This document shows positions 56,101-64,000 of a stretch of DNA of 64,000 nucleotides, piece by piece; position 1 is the first letter of the stretch; the number at the start of each line of letters is the position of its first letter. The notes beneath the pieces were generated by a model. The model made no database searches and had not been told where the DNA came from. It saw only the letters and a program-made list of their open reading frames with translations. The DNA is from an uncultured Sphingorhabdus sp. (lineage in GTDB: Bacteria; Pseudomonadota; Alphaproteobacteria; Sphingomonadales; Sphingomonadaceae), in contig CANLOL010000001.1 in NCBI GenBank assembly GCA_947492905.1, positions 2,148,578-2,212,577 on the forward strand. The letters are read 5' to 3'. A program made the position numbers and the translations under genes.

Positions 56101-58224
56101 TTACGCACCTTCATTCGTAAAAGATTGGTTTTCATTTTCAGCAGAGAAATCTTCTTCGCTTTCCTTAACTGTAGCAGAAGCGGGTAAAGAGATAGTGAAT
56201 CGTGTCCCTCTTCCTAATGTGCTCTCAACGCGCAAATTTCCGCCCATAGTTTCTATTAAGGACATAGATTCATAAGCGCCTATACCAAAACCGCCACTCT
56301 TGCTGGATTCGAAAGGTTTGAAGAGTTCATCCGCAACAAAGCTCTCGCTCATTCCGCATCCATTATCTATGATTTGAATAGTGACTGCATCGCCTTGCTT
56401 CTTTCCAATGACCTTAATCGGTGCTTGGTTTTCAGTGGCTTCAATAGCATTTTGTACTAGATGAGTTATGGCCGTTTCTAATCGAACAGGATCAAACACC
56501 GCACACAGATCTGGTTCAAACTCGCTATTAATAGGATGAATTAATCTTTTGGGTTCCAGAGCTTTTACAACAACAGATTCAACTTCATAATATTTGGGCA
56601 GGCTGCGCTTAACTTTATTATGTTGAGATAATCGCGCCAAAAGCTCGTTCATCTTTCCAACAGAAGATTGCAAAGTATCAACCATATCATCTCTAAATTC
56701 TGGTTTATCTGCATGTTTTTCTGCATTGCGCGATAATATACTTAGCTGGCTAACCAAATTTTTAATGTCATGCATCACAAATGCAAAACGCCTATTGAAT
56801 TGATCAAATTGCTGCCCTTCGATCAATTTTTTCTGACTATCAGCTTCGGCCAAATAGCTACCAAGTTGGCGGCTGACCACGCGCAGCATGTCCATATCTT
56901 CCCAGTCTATAGTCCATGCAATTCTGGGTTTAGCCAAAACCATAATTCCAGTTAATTTTCCAAAATGAACCAATGGAACTATCAACCAAGCATTGGGTTC
57001 ATCAAACAACCATTGCGGCAGAGCGCGCGGATCGCAGCGATCATCTTTACCCACTCTGGCTTCATCCATTATGACAATATGATTGGTCGTTTCAAAAAAC
57101 TCGACCATATATTGCGTACCTGGATTGGATGGCACATCAGCAGAAGACCAATTCCAACGCGCTTGAAGCATCAATTGGCCGCTTGATGATGGCGTTAATA
57201 GTAAACCGCTAGGACATTCCAATATATCAGCCATAGATTTTATGACGCGCTCATGAAATGTTGTGTCATGCCCCGAAAAGCCAATCGTATCGGCAAAACG
57301 CATCCATTCAGAACGGTAATCATAGCGGTGTTGGAAAAAATTCTTGGCCAATTTCACTTTGAACCAAGCTCTAAACTGTCCCGATGGAAGCACTAATAAT
57401 GCAATGATAGTCATTGCAAAAATTACACTACTTTGGGCCAATCTAGCATAATCGCCGCCGATCAATTCTATCAATGTGTTGAGCAACACCATCGCGATTA
57501 AATACCCGCCAATCACAAACAGTGAAACCGATTGAAATGCTACTGTCCGAGATAATCGCAAACGTAATTCAGAGTTCCGCAGGGCTGCCGCTATGAAAAT
57601 AGGGGCCAATAGGGTCATAGCAAAACCGCGCATTTGAATCAGTTCAACCGATACCGTCTGCGTCAGATAATTAATCGTGTAGAGATTCAGATCATAGGTC
57701 CAAAGAGCAGCAAGAGCGGCCATAGGCAGGCTTATCCCCCACCGAGCGTTGGGAGCCGATACCGTATAAAGATTATGCACCGCAACAAGAGCGCCGGCAG
57801 CAAATAACATACGGAAAATATAAGATGAATAATTCATCAATATTGCAGCATCCGTAGTTAAATTTATATTGGCTATCAACAGATCTACTATGGTTTGAAA
57901 AACCAAAACAGCTGTAAGAGAAAAATATATATAGTTTAAGCTCTTAGGTTGCTCTCGTCCGTCACCGCTTCTCAGCAAAAAATATAAAAAGATTAGCCAG
58001 CCTAAATTACGGACAGATTCCGCCAAATAAGCGAATAGATTATTCACCCCCATCATGCTGACGACAAAGCCCCAAGCAGAAGTTAGCGATAGTCCGAGTA
58101 ATAGAAATAATTGCTGCTTATTGGATAAACCGTGGCGATGGAAAATCCAGACGGCCAATGCAGCATATAGAAAGGCAACTGCTATATGCCCCCAATAGCC
58201 AAGCATGATGAGTATCTCGATCAT
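56101..58224 (-). CDS. prsK: PEP-CTERM sensor histidine kinase PrsK
   Basis: A 707-residue membrane kinase. The first 300 residues have about nine helices, then a GAF-like domain (about 330-470), the phosphoacceptor region FAFVMHDIKNLVSQLSILS (His in HDIKN) and an ATPase domain with TITHLVQNAIEAT (N box) and QIIDNGCGMSESF and GGFGIGAYES (G boxes). The HDxKN form is typical of PrsK. It acts with PrsR encoded next to it. Confidence 0.92.
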   Translation of the reverse strand: MIEILIMLGYWGHIAVAFLYAALAVWIFHRHGLSNKQQLFLLLGLSLTSAWGFVVSMMGVNNLFAYLAESVRNLGWLIFLYFLLRSGDGREQPKSLNYIYFSLTAVLVFQTIVDLLIANINLTTDAAILMNYSSYIFRMLFAAGALVAVHNLYTVSAPNARWGISLPMAALAALWTYDLNLYTINYLTQTVSVELIQMRGFAMTLLAPIFIAAALRNSELRLRLSRTVAFQSVSLFVIGGYLIAMVLLNTLIELIGGDYARLAQSSVIFAMTIIALLVLPSGQFRAWFKVKLAKNFFQHRYDYRSEWMRFADTIGFSGHDTTFHERVIKSMADILECPSGLLLTPSSSGQLMLQARWNWSSADVPSNPGTQYMVEFFETTNHIVIMDEARVGKDDRCDPRALPQWLFDEPNAWLIVPLVHFGKLTGIMVLAKPRIAWTIDWEDMDMLRVVSRQLGSYLAEADSQKKLIEGQQFDQFNRRFAFVMHDIKNLVSQLSILSRNAEKHADKPEFRDDMVDTLQSSVGKMNELLARLSQHNKVKRSLPKYYEVESVVVKALEPKRLIHPINSEFEPDLCAVFDPVRLETAITHLVQNAIEATENQAPIKVIGKKQGDAVTIQIIDNGCGMSESFVADELFKPFESSKSGGFGIGAYESMSLIETMGGNLRVESTLGRGTRFTISLPASATVKESEEDFSAENENQSFTNEGA

Positions 58225-58227
58225 GGA

Positions 58228-59616
58228 TTATCTCACGCCCTCTGGCCACAATACAACGCGCACGGTTTGCAGCAATATTAGTAAATCCAAAAATGGCGTA
58301 TAATTTTTGGCATAATATAGATCATATTCCAGCTTTTGACGGCTATCATCTATGGAAGCACCATAGGGATAATTAATCTGAGCCCAACCCGTAATGCCTG
58401 GCTTCACCATATGACGCTCAGCATAATATTTAATTTTTTCTTCTAGTTCCGATACAAATTCAGGGCGTTCAGGGCGCGGGCCAACAAAGCTCATCTCACC
58501 TTTCAAAACGCTCCAAGTTTGCGGCAATTCATCTATACGTGTCATACGGATAAATTTACCAACCATTGTGATACGCGGATCATCTTCGCTGGCCCAAATG
58601 GCCTTGCCATCCACTTCAGCATCTTGGCGCATTGATCGTAATTTAATGATATTATAAGGCTGCCCAAATAGACCTATTCTAGTTTGCCTATAAAAAGCAG
58701 GCCCCTTGCTTTCTAGCTTCACCAATATACCAAATATAAAAATGATTGGAGCCGATAAAGTCAGCAATATTAGGCTGGCAAAAATATCAAAGATACGTTT
58801 TGTAAAACTCGAAATTCTGCGGCCTGCCGAAAAACCATCTGAAAAGATAAGCCAGCTAGGGTTCACACTATCCAGATCAACGCGCCCTGTTTCGCGCTCT
58901 AAAAATGTCGATAGATCATTCACATGAACACCAGTTGTTTTAATGCGCAGCAAATCGGACAAAGGCAGTGCATTTCTGCGCTCTTCCAAAGCCAGTACAA
59001 CTTCACTCGCTGCCATTTTCACAACAAAATCAGATAGATTATAAATAGCATCACGATTGATAGCCTCTGGCACAACTTTTTTGGCTTCGCTCATAGCCAC
59101 ATAGCCTGTTACGATAAAACCTGCGCCAGCTTTTGATTCCAAATCTTTAATGCGTTGCGCTCTTGAGCCAGCACCCAATATCAACAAACGTCTTTTAAAG
59201 CCTTCTGCACCCAGAGCAGAACCTAATATCATGCGATTAATGGATAAGAATAAAAAGGCAAAACCCATGGCATAAAGTAAATTTGAACGCCACAAAGTAG
59301 AGCCGGGCATAATGAAGGCCAAAACAGATTGGAAAATCACGCCCAATGAAATTGCTACAATTATGCGGGCTATTGCAAATCGTAACGATTGCAAAGATTG
59401 CGCGCTGTATACACCTGTTGAGAGGCTAGCAACCAGCACTGATACTGCGAATAGAGTAAGCGGTAATATACGGTTGCCAATAAAATCGACATCCATGCCA
59501 ATTTGATTAGCGCGCAACACCCAAGCAACTTCGCCCGCTACGAGCAAAAGTAGTAAATCAACTATCCCCAAGAAAATTACCGGATAGGGGATATAATGTT
59601 TGAATAATCTTACCAC
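58228..59616 (-). CDS. Exopolysaccharide polyprenyl-phosphate sugar transferase (exosortase-A system type)
   Basis: A protein of about 462 residues that starts EPS repeat-unit synthesis by placing a sugar phosphate on undecaprenyl phosphate. Four or five N-terminal helices, a Rossmann-like CoA-binding segment (LILGAGSRAQRIKDLE) and the C-terminal transferase with ESKGPAFYRQTRIGLFGQPYNIIKLRSMR and MTRIDELPQTWSVLKGEMSFVGPRPERPEF. I prefer the GTG at 59616 (product MVRLFKHYIPYPV), since family members begin with RLFKHYIP; a TTG at 59661 extends it. Leads prsK-prsR-prsT with 3-base gaps. Confidence 0.87.
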   Translation of the reverse strand: MVRLFKHYIPYPVIFLGIVDLLLLLVAGEVAWVLRANQIGMDVDFIGNRILPLTLFAVSVLVASLSTGVYSAQSLQSLRFAIARIIVAISLGVIFQSVLAFIMPGSTLWRSNLLYAMGFAFLFLSINRMILGSALGAEGFKRRLLILGAGSRAQRIKDLESKAGAGFIVTGYVAMSEAKKVVPEAINRDAIYNLSDFVVKMAASEVVLALEERRNALPLSDLLRIKTTGVHVNDLSTFLERETGRVDLDSVNPSWLIFSDGFSAGRRISSFTKRIFDIFASLILLTLSAPIIFIFGILVKLESKGPAFYRQTRIGLFGQPYNIIKLRSMRQDAEVDGKAIWASEDDPRITMVGKFIRMTRIDELPQTWSVLKGEMSFVGPRPERPEFVSELEEKIKYYAERHMVKPGITGWAQINYPYGASIDDSRQKLEYDLYYAKNYTPFLDLLILLQTVRVVLWPEGVR

Positions 59617-59741
59617 AAAAATAACCAATCTTATTTGTTTATTGCGGTATGATAGCGCCAAATAGTTTAGTGTCGATTAATTTTACAGTTTTGATTAAAA
59701 TTAATATAAATCAGTGTAATAGAAATGCTTCATAACTGCGC

Positions 59742-61145
59742 TTAATCGCGCACAAAAGAAAATGGAGATATTTCTCGCTCTCTTTCATTAAACACTAATA
59801 ATTTATCACTCGGGGCTTCTGATCGCTGCGCACAATCTTGAATCGTGCATAATTTACACCCCAATCCGATGGGTTTATAAACACCGCCATCCATATCTAA
59901 ACCCGTTGCAATGGACAATTTCTTGGCGAATTCTGCCTTCAGCCCCAAAACAATGGTAAATTCAGTTCTATCGTCATCGCGGCCGCTTGCCGTCATTAAA
60001 CGGTCATTTTTATAATGCGAAGATGCAATTGTGAACCATTGAGAACCATCCTCTAATGCTATCATCTGTGTAATTATTCTGCCCGGCATTTTTATGGCAT
60101 CGTGAATATTCCATAATGGACATCTTTGGTCGCCCTCTATCAACGGAGATTTGCTAGCCCCTGCATAACGTTTAGAAACCTGTCCCGCGCGATCAATCCT
60201 CATCATAAAAAATGGCAAGCCCCTGCTGCCGATGCGTTGCAAGGTTGTCAAACGATGAGCAACCATCTCAAAACTAGCGCCAAAGCGCTGCTGCAAAACA
60301 TTTACATCATATCCGCTTGATTCGCATGCCCTGAGAAACCTCTGATATGGCATGAGCACAGCAGCGGCAAAATAAGAAGTCAAATGACGGCGAAATAATC
60401 TTTGAGAAGCACGCTCATCAAATCCAGCGCCCTTGACCATATTATCTATCTGTTGATCAGCTTCTAATTGCGCCAATTGACTCGCAAGTGCAAATAATCG
60501 CCCCGAAGACGATAATGTTTCTGAAATTTGCAACTGGCGCGCATGCAAATCTAGCCGCCTAAGCAGATTGGGCATCACATCATAGGGTAATATGCGAACC
60601 ACTATTTGATGCTTGATGCGTAATCTCTCTGCAATGGCATTATATAAATCATTGGAGCTTTGCCGTAATTCATCCGCCAAACTCTCTGCAATAATATCTA
60701 AATCGGCAAAATATCCATTCCATCTTTCAATCTCTGTACGAACGGGTTCGGGTTTTGATTGCACATCTCCAGTTGATTTTGGCGCAGAAACATAAGCATC
60801 ATATAGCACCGCAAAAGCCTGCGCCGTATCAGGAGCAGCCGCCATCCATTCCTGCATCTGGCTTCTATCAATGGAAATATCATCGAATAAAGAATGAGAC
60901 AATCTGCGCCGTAATGCTTCTTCTCCACCGCCGGGCTCATCATGGGTTAAACTGCGTGGATCAAAATCATAAGCCGATACTAATTTCATGATTATGGCTG
61001 CTGTTAATGGTCTTTGATTACGCTCGATTAGGTTCAAATAGCTAGCCGATATATCCAAAGACTCCGCCATCGCTACTTGCGTTAAAGCCAGCGTTCGCCT
61101 TAACCGTCTTAGGCCATGCCCTGCGAAGATTTTCTGTTCTGCCAT
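59742..61145 (-). CDS. XRE-family short-chain acyl regulator, ScfR/RamB-like
   Basis: A 467-residue regulator. An N-terminal XRE HTH (about 10-65; LRRTLALTQVAMAESLDISASYLNLIERNQRPLT) is followed by an IrrE/ImmA-like peptidase-type region (about 165-320; FEMVAHRLTTLQR) and a C-terminal cysteine-bearing DUF2083 part (GLGCKLCTIQDCAQR). The layout is that of ScfR/RamB/PrpC-type regulators that sense acyl-CoA and control glyoxylate or methylcitrate genes. An inverted repeat at its own promoter suggests autorepression. Confidence 0.9.
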   Translation of the reverse strand: MAEQKIFAGHGLRRLRRTLALTQVAMAESLDISASYLNLIERNQRPLTAAIIMKLVSAYDFDPRSLTHDEPGGGEEALRRRLSHSLFDDISIDRSQMQEWMAAAPDTAQAFAVLYDAYVSAPKSTGDVQSKPEPVRTEIERWNGYFADLDIIAESLADELRQSSNDLYNAIAERLRIKHQIVVRILPYDVMPNLLRRLDLHARQLQISETLSSSGRLFALASQLAQLEADQQIDNMVKGAGFDERASQRLFRRHLTSYFAAAVLMPYQRFLRACESSGYDVNVLQQRFGASFEMVAHRLTTLQRIGSRGLPFFMMRIDRAGQVSKRYAGASKSPLIEGDQRCPLWNIHDAIKMPGRIITQMIALEDGSQWFTIASSHYKNDRLMTASGRDDDRTEFTIVLGLKAEFAKKLSIATGLDMDGGVYKPIGLGCKLCTIQDCAQRSEAPSDKLLVFNEREREISPFSFVRD

Positions 61146-61156
61146 GATAATCCTTA

Positions 61157-61215
61157 ATTCTGTAATAATTTTACAAAGTTACAGAATATAAATTAATATG
61201 TCCATGTTTTGACAA
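61157..61215 (-). promoter_or_regulatory. Promoter and operator of the XRE regulator
   Basis: On the reverse strand TTGTCA (61215-61210) and TTTATA (61192-61187) are 17 bases apart. Directly downstream an inverted repeat, ATTCTGTAA with TTACAGAAT (61187-61179 and 61165-61157, 13-base centre), covers the start region 12 bases before the ATG. This is a typical autorepressor position. The -35 overlaps a forward TTGACA (61209-61214). Confidence 0.55.
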
Positions 61216-61285
61216 TTATTATGATGAAATTAGCTGTAAAATTTCAGGTTTCTCATCTAGCCAACATGTCAGATCACCCTCTACT

Positions 61286-61376
61286 CGGTTCAACCCCTTG
61301 ACCGATTTACCCTTATACAAGTTTCCTGGGGAGGAAAATCCAACTCAAACGTCGGCAGCAATGTCGGCGTTTTTTT
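61286..61376 (+). ncRNA. Candidate structured small RNA or leader with intrinsic terminator
   Basis: Three hairpins in a row: CGGTTCAA-CCCC-TTGACCG (61286-61304, one bulged T), TTTCCT-GGGG-AGGAAA (61322-61337) and a 10 bp stem with GCAA tetraloop (61348-61371) running into seven T residues. The first two loops are complementary, CCCC and GGGG, and could kiss. The 5' end is not located and could lie as far up as 61240. Either a separate sRNA or a terminating leader of the gene at 61474. Confidence 0.5.
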
Positions 61377-61473
61377 ATGGGAATGGGCCATAAACTCTCA
61401 TTCATGAGCAATAATTATTTAACTTTCTCATAGTATGACCGATCTACTGATAGTAGATGTTGGGATTAATCAG

Positions 61474-61980
61474 ATGAATGACACAATGAAATTAGCTCTT
61501 GGAGTAACTGGCTTTGCTTCGCTGCTTGTATTAGCGGTACCCTCTAATTTTGATGTATCAAAAGAGGAAGAGCAAGTTAAGGAGAACCCTTCAACTGTTA
61601 CAGAAAAACCAGTGGCTGCCAAACCCAAACCTAAAATCATTGTAGAAGATGATGAGGATGAGGATTTCTCATTTGGTGATCCTATCGCCAGCACTGACCC
61701 TATTGATTTTGATGACTTTGATAGAGATAATAACAGTCAGAGCAATACAACTGCCAAGGTTAAAACAGCAGTAAGTAATAGGGTTATAAGCCAACCAAAT
61801 CAGAGCAATTCATTTGGTTCACCTGCTGGCTCTGTTCAAGCAGCCGAGGGTCAATCTATTTCCACTCCTATTAGCCAAGGTACGCCAAAGCCTCTGCCCC
61901 CACAGCCACCAAGAAAAACCATTGGAACTGGCGGCAGGCCTATTAACAGCGGTGGTGTGAGCATCTCAGAGGCGCGATAA
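61474..61980 (+). CDS. Unknown low-complexity protein with N-terminal membrane segment
   Basis: I do not recognise it. From ATG 61474 it has 168 residues: a hydrophobic N-terminus (LALGVTGFASLLVLAVP), Lys/Glu/Pro-rich segments (EKPVAAKPKPKIIVEDDEDEDF), a Ser/Asn/Gln-rich middle and a Pro-rich tail (PKPLPPQPPRKT). It may be an anchored, mostly disordered periplasmic protein. The reading frame also opens at ATG 61435; neither start has a clear ribosome site. A terminator-like hairpin lies 98 bases upstream. Confidence 0.5.
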   Translation: MNDTMKLALGVTGFASLLVLAVPSNFDVSKEEEQVKENPSTVTEKPVAAKPKPKIIVEDDEDEDFSFGDPIASTDPIDFDDFDRDNNSQSNTTAKVKTAVSNRVISQPNQSNSFGSPAGSVQAAEGQSISTPISQGTPKPLPPQPPRKTIGTGGRPINSGGVSISEAR

Positions 61981-61996
61981 ATTATCAGCTTTAGGA

Positions 61997-63316
61997 CTAT
62001 TTTTTCATAATATCCAAAGTTGCTGCTAATATAGCTTCCGTTCCGGTTGCCACTACTTTTTCAGCATCGGGCGCCCAAAAGGGTGAATGAAGCGAGGGCA
62101 AAGCATTACCGCTCTCTTTTGCCGCTTTATATTCATCATGCGGAACGCCGCCTACCCAAAATATAAAGCTTTTTATATTTTCAGGATCAGCGCGTCTGTA
62201 ACGGCTAAAATCTTCCCCGCCCATAACTGGCGGTGCACTAATAACGCGCTCGTCACCAAATCTTTCTGTGAATATTTTCACAACAGGTTCAACCAATTCT
62301 GGATTGTTAAATGTCGCGGGCGTATATTCATCTTCACGGTGAATGACGGTTGGCATCTTATCTTCTGGTAAACCAGCCGCTATCGCCTCTCCCTTTGCAA
62401 TACGCCGAATTCCAGAAATTAGAGCATCGCGTGTTTCGTCTGAATAGCTTCTTACGGTTAATAATAATTTGGCTTCATCGGATATGATATTATGCTTTGA
62501 CCCTGCATGAAAACTGCCTACCGTTACAACAGCGGGTTCTTGTGGGCTAATTTCACGGCTTACCAATGTTTGTAATGAAGTAACTATCCTGCTTGCCAAA
62601 ACAACAGGATCTTTGGTTGTATGCGGATATGCCCCATGGCCGCCAACACCTTTAACAATGATATCGACGCTATCCACATTGGCCAATGCAAAACCGCTTG
62701 AAAAACCAACGATACCAGCTGGAACACCTGCTGCATCATGAAATGCAAAGACATATTCAGGTTTCGGGAAACGTGTATATAGTCCATCTTCCAACATAGC
62801 GCGTGCGCCAGAGCCAATTTCCTCAGCAGGCTGCAAAATCATAACTAATGTACCAGACCATTTGTCTTTATTGGCCGAGAGGTAACGCGCAGCACCCACC
62901 CAACCCGTCATATGCGTATCATGGCCGCACGCATGCATCACGCCAGTCTCAATACCTTCTGGTGTCGTTGCTTTAACTTTAGAAGCATATGGTAATCCAG
63001 TCTGTTCCACAACAGGCAGAGCGTCCATGTCTGCGCGCAACATAACAGTAGGACCTTCGCCATTTTTCATAACAGCAACCACGCCAGTGCGACCAACTTT
63101 TTCGGTGACATCAAATCCTAATTTGCGAGCTTCATCTGCTAATTTTTTGGCTGTACGAAATTCCTGAAAGCTTAATTCAGGATTGCTATGCAAATCGCGA
63201 TATATTTCCATAAGCGACGGCATTTGCGCCGCCACAGCATCGCGCAATTCATCTGCATGAGCAGGTGTAGTTAATGACAAGAGAGCGGCAAAGGCCGTAG
63301 CATATTTAAGTTTCAT
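61997..63316 (-). CDS. M20D-family amidohydrolase (N-acyl-amino acid/hippurate hydrolase type), secreted
   Basis: A 439-residue metallopeptidase with a signal peptide (ATAFAALLSLTTPAHA). GVMHACGHDTHMTGWVGAARYL has the metal-binding Cys/His; ILQPAEEIGSGARAMLEDGL the catalytic and metal Glu pair; GGHGAYPHTTKDPV the dimerisation-domain His; PVMGGEDFSRY the last ligand region. It removes acyl groups from amino acids in the periplasm. Convergent with the unknown gene at 61474. Confidence 0.9.
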   Translation of the reverse strand: MKLKYATAFAALLSLTTPAHADELRDAVAAQMPSLMEIYRDLHSNPELSFQEFRTAKKLADEARKLGFDVTEKVGRTGVVAVMKNGEGPTVMLRADMDALPVVEQTGLPYASKVKATTPEGIETGVMHACGHDTHMTGWVGAARYLSANKDKWSGTLVMILQPAEEIGSGARAMLEDGLYTRFPKPEYVFAFHDAAGVPAGIVGFSSGFALANVDSVDIIVKGVGGHGAYPHTTKDPVVLASRIVTSLQTLVSREISPQEPAVVTVGSFHAGSKHNIISDEAKLLLTVRSYSDETRDALISGIRRIAKGEAIAAGLPEDKMPTVIHREDEYTPATFNNPELVEPVVKIFTERFGDERVISAPPVMGGEDFSRYRRADPENIKSFIFWVGGVPHDEYKAAKESGNALPSLHSPFWAPDAEKVVATGTEAILAATLDIMKK

Positions 63317-63388
63317 GATCTTTTATCCCCAAATGTAAATGCATCATGTCATTGCCTTATGGGATCGTCAAATCATTATTGGCCTTTA

Positions 63389-64000
63389 CTATTGCGCAGT
63401 CCAACCGCCATCTATTTTTATTTCGCTACCTGTAATAGCCGAAGCATCATCTCTGCATAAATATAGCGCCATTGAAGCCACTTGCTCAATAGTCACAAAT
63501 TTCTTACTCGGTTGATTGGCCAATAATACATCATTGATAACTTCATCATAACTCATATCACGCGTCTTCATCGTGTCGGGAATTTGCCCCTCTACCAATG
63601 GTGTCCAAACATATCCTGGGCAAATACTATTCACTGTAATGCCTTGCTGCGCTACTTCTAATGCAACGGTTTTGGTAAAGCCCGATATTCCATGTTTCGC
63701 AGCATTATAGGCTGACTTATAAGGGCTAGCGACTAAACTATGCATCGAACCTGTATTGATAATACGGCCCCATCCTTTTTCTTTCATCGCCGGTAAAGCG
63801 GCTTTGGTAACATGGAAAGTTGATGATAGGATAATCGCAATAATCGCATCCCATTTCTCTTCTGGGAATTCATCTATCGGGGCTACATGTTGTATCCCTG
63901 CATTATTGATAATAATATCTGGCGTACCTAACGTTGCCCCGCATTCTGCGACCATATCCCGAATTTCTTGGGGCTTGGTCAAATCAGCACCATTATAAGC
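63389..64000 (-). CDS. 3-hydroxybutyrate dehydrogenase (SDR family), N-terminus cut by window edge
   Basis: The reverse frame is open through the window edge, with an N-terminal AYNGADLTKPQEI, so the first 50-60 residues (NAD-binding TGxxxGIG) lie outside. 203 residues are visible: NNAGIQHVAPIDEFPEEKW, the catalytic serine region INTGSMHSLVASPYKSAYNAAKHG with Tyr and Lys, and SICPGYVWTPLVEGQIP. The block VASPYKSAYNAAKHG is typical of D-3-hydroxybutyrate dehydrogenase, which links PHB turnover to acetoacetate. Confidence 0.85.
   Translation of the reverse strand, partial: AYNGADLTKPQEIRDMVAECGATLGTPDIIINNAGIQHVAPIDEFPEEKWDAIIAIILSSTFHVTKAALPAMKEKGWGRIINTGSMHSLVASPYKSAYNAAKHGISGFTKTVALEVAQQGITVNSICPGYVWTPLVEGQIPDTMKTRDMSYDEVINDVLLANQPSKKFVTIEQVASMALYLCRDDASAITGSEIKIDGGWTAQ

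Noticed and set aside
59617-59741. Sigma-54 promoter before the sugar transferase-prs operon
   Set aside because: TTGGCGC...CCGCA on the reverse strand looks similar, but GG and GC are 12 bases apart where 10 are needed.

Overview
This 64 kb window is ordinary chromosome of an AT-rich alphaproteobacterium, most probably a member of the Sphingomonadales. The evidence is a conserved chain of housekeeping genes running rpsB-tsf-pyrH-frr-uppS-cdsA-dxr-rseP-bamA-ompH-fabZ in which lpxD, lpxA and lpxB are absent (sphingomonads use glycosphingolipids in place of LPS), a PEP-CTERM/exosortase-A style prsK-prsR-prsT module behind an exopolysaccharide sugar transferase, a LeuA of the long type-2 form, and many short 4-base gene overlaps. 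I see no insertion sequence, phage, integrase or CRISPR array.

Layout. 1-7 kb: truncated DUF885 hydrolase, MFS exporter, cysteine synthase, an unknown secreted protein, then a MerR-type regulator with a DmdC-like acyl-CoA dehydrogenase behind a clear operator. 7-17.7 kb: serB and miaA with overlapping divergent start codons, ilvBH-ilvC, a three-gene cluster of cysteine-repeat and YHS-domain envelope proteins behind an ECF-type promoter candidate, a nitronate monooxygenase-like protein, leuA with a leucine-rich leader peptide, and an AHH nuclease-fold protein. 17.7-26.3 kb: a cytochrome b561-YceI fusion, an unknown protein, the cytochrome c maturation operon ccmCDEFGH plus a CcmI-like TPR gene (including a 43-residue ccmD), a leucine dehydrogenase-type enzyme, and tRNA-His. 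26.4-30 kb: a compact operon of an aberrant Nramp-fold transporter with the 5-oxoprolinase subunits pxpA, pxpB and pxpC. 30-41.5 kb: L31 and the translation/envelope cluster. 41.7-46.9 kb: two paralogous small membrane proteins around a DnaA-box/CtrA-like/GANTC region, then rnhB, thiD, DUF1272, glmM and a dicarboxylate symporter. 46.9-52.6 kb: an amidohydrolase pair (one lacking the metal-binding HxH), a POT peptide transporter, a nitroreductase and a YtrA-like GntR regulator. 52.6-64 kb: the prsT-prsR-prsK-sugar transferase operon, a ScfR/RamB-like XRE regulator, a probable structured small RNA or leader, an unknown low-complexity protein, an M20 amidohydrolase and a truncated 3-hydroxybutyrate dehydrogenase.

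The observations most worth following up are: (1) the domain-shuffled Cys-repeat/YHS cluster at 12.48-14.09 kb, in which one protein is lipobox plus YHS, one is signal peptide plus Cys repeat plus YHS, and one is signal peptide plus Cys repeat alone, preceded by a TGTAACC-N15-CGAA element; it resembles metal-buffering 'bufferin' systems in logic but has no MNIO/DUF692 maturation enzyme nearby; (2) the Nramp-fold protein with all recognisable metal-ligand positions replaced, translationally coupled to 5-oxoprolinase; (3) the leucine leader at leuA; (4) the three-hairpin RNA near 61.3 kb with CCCC and GGGG tetraloops. All functional statements rest on reading motifs by eye; no database search was run.
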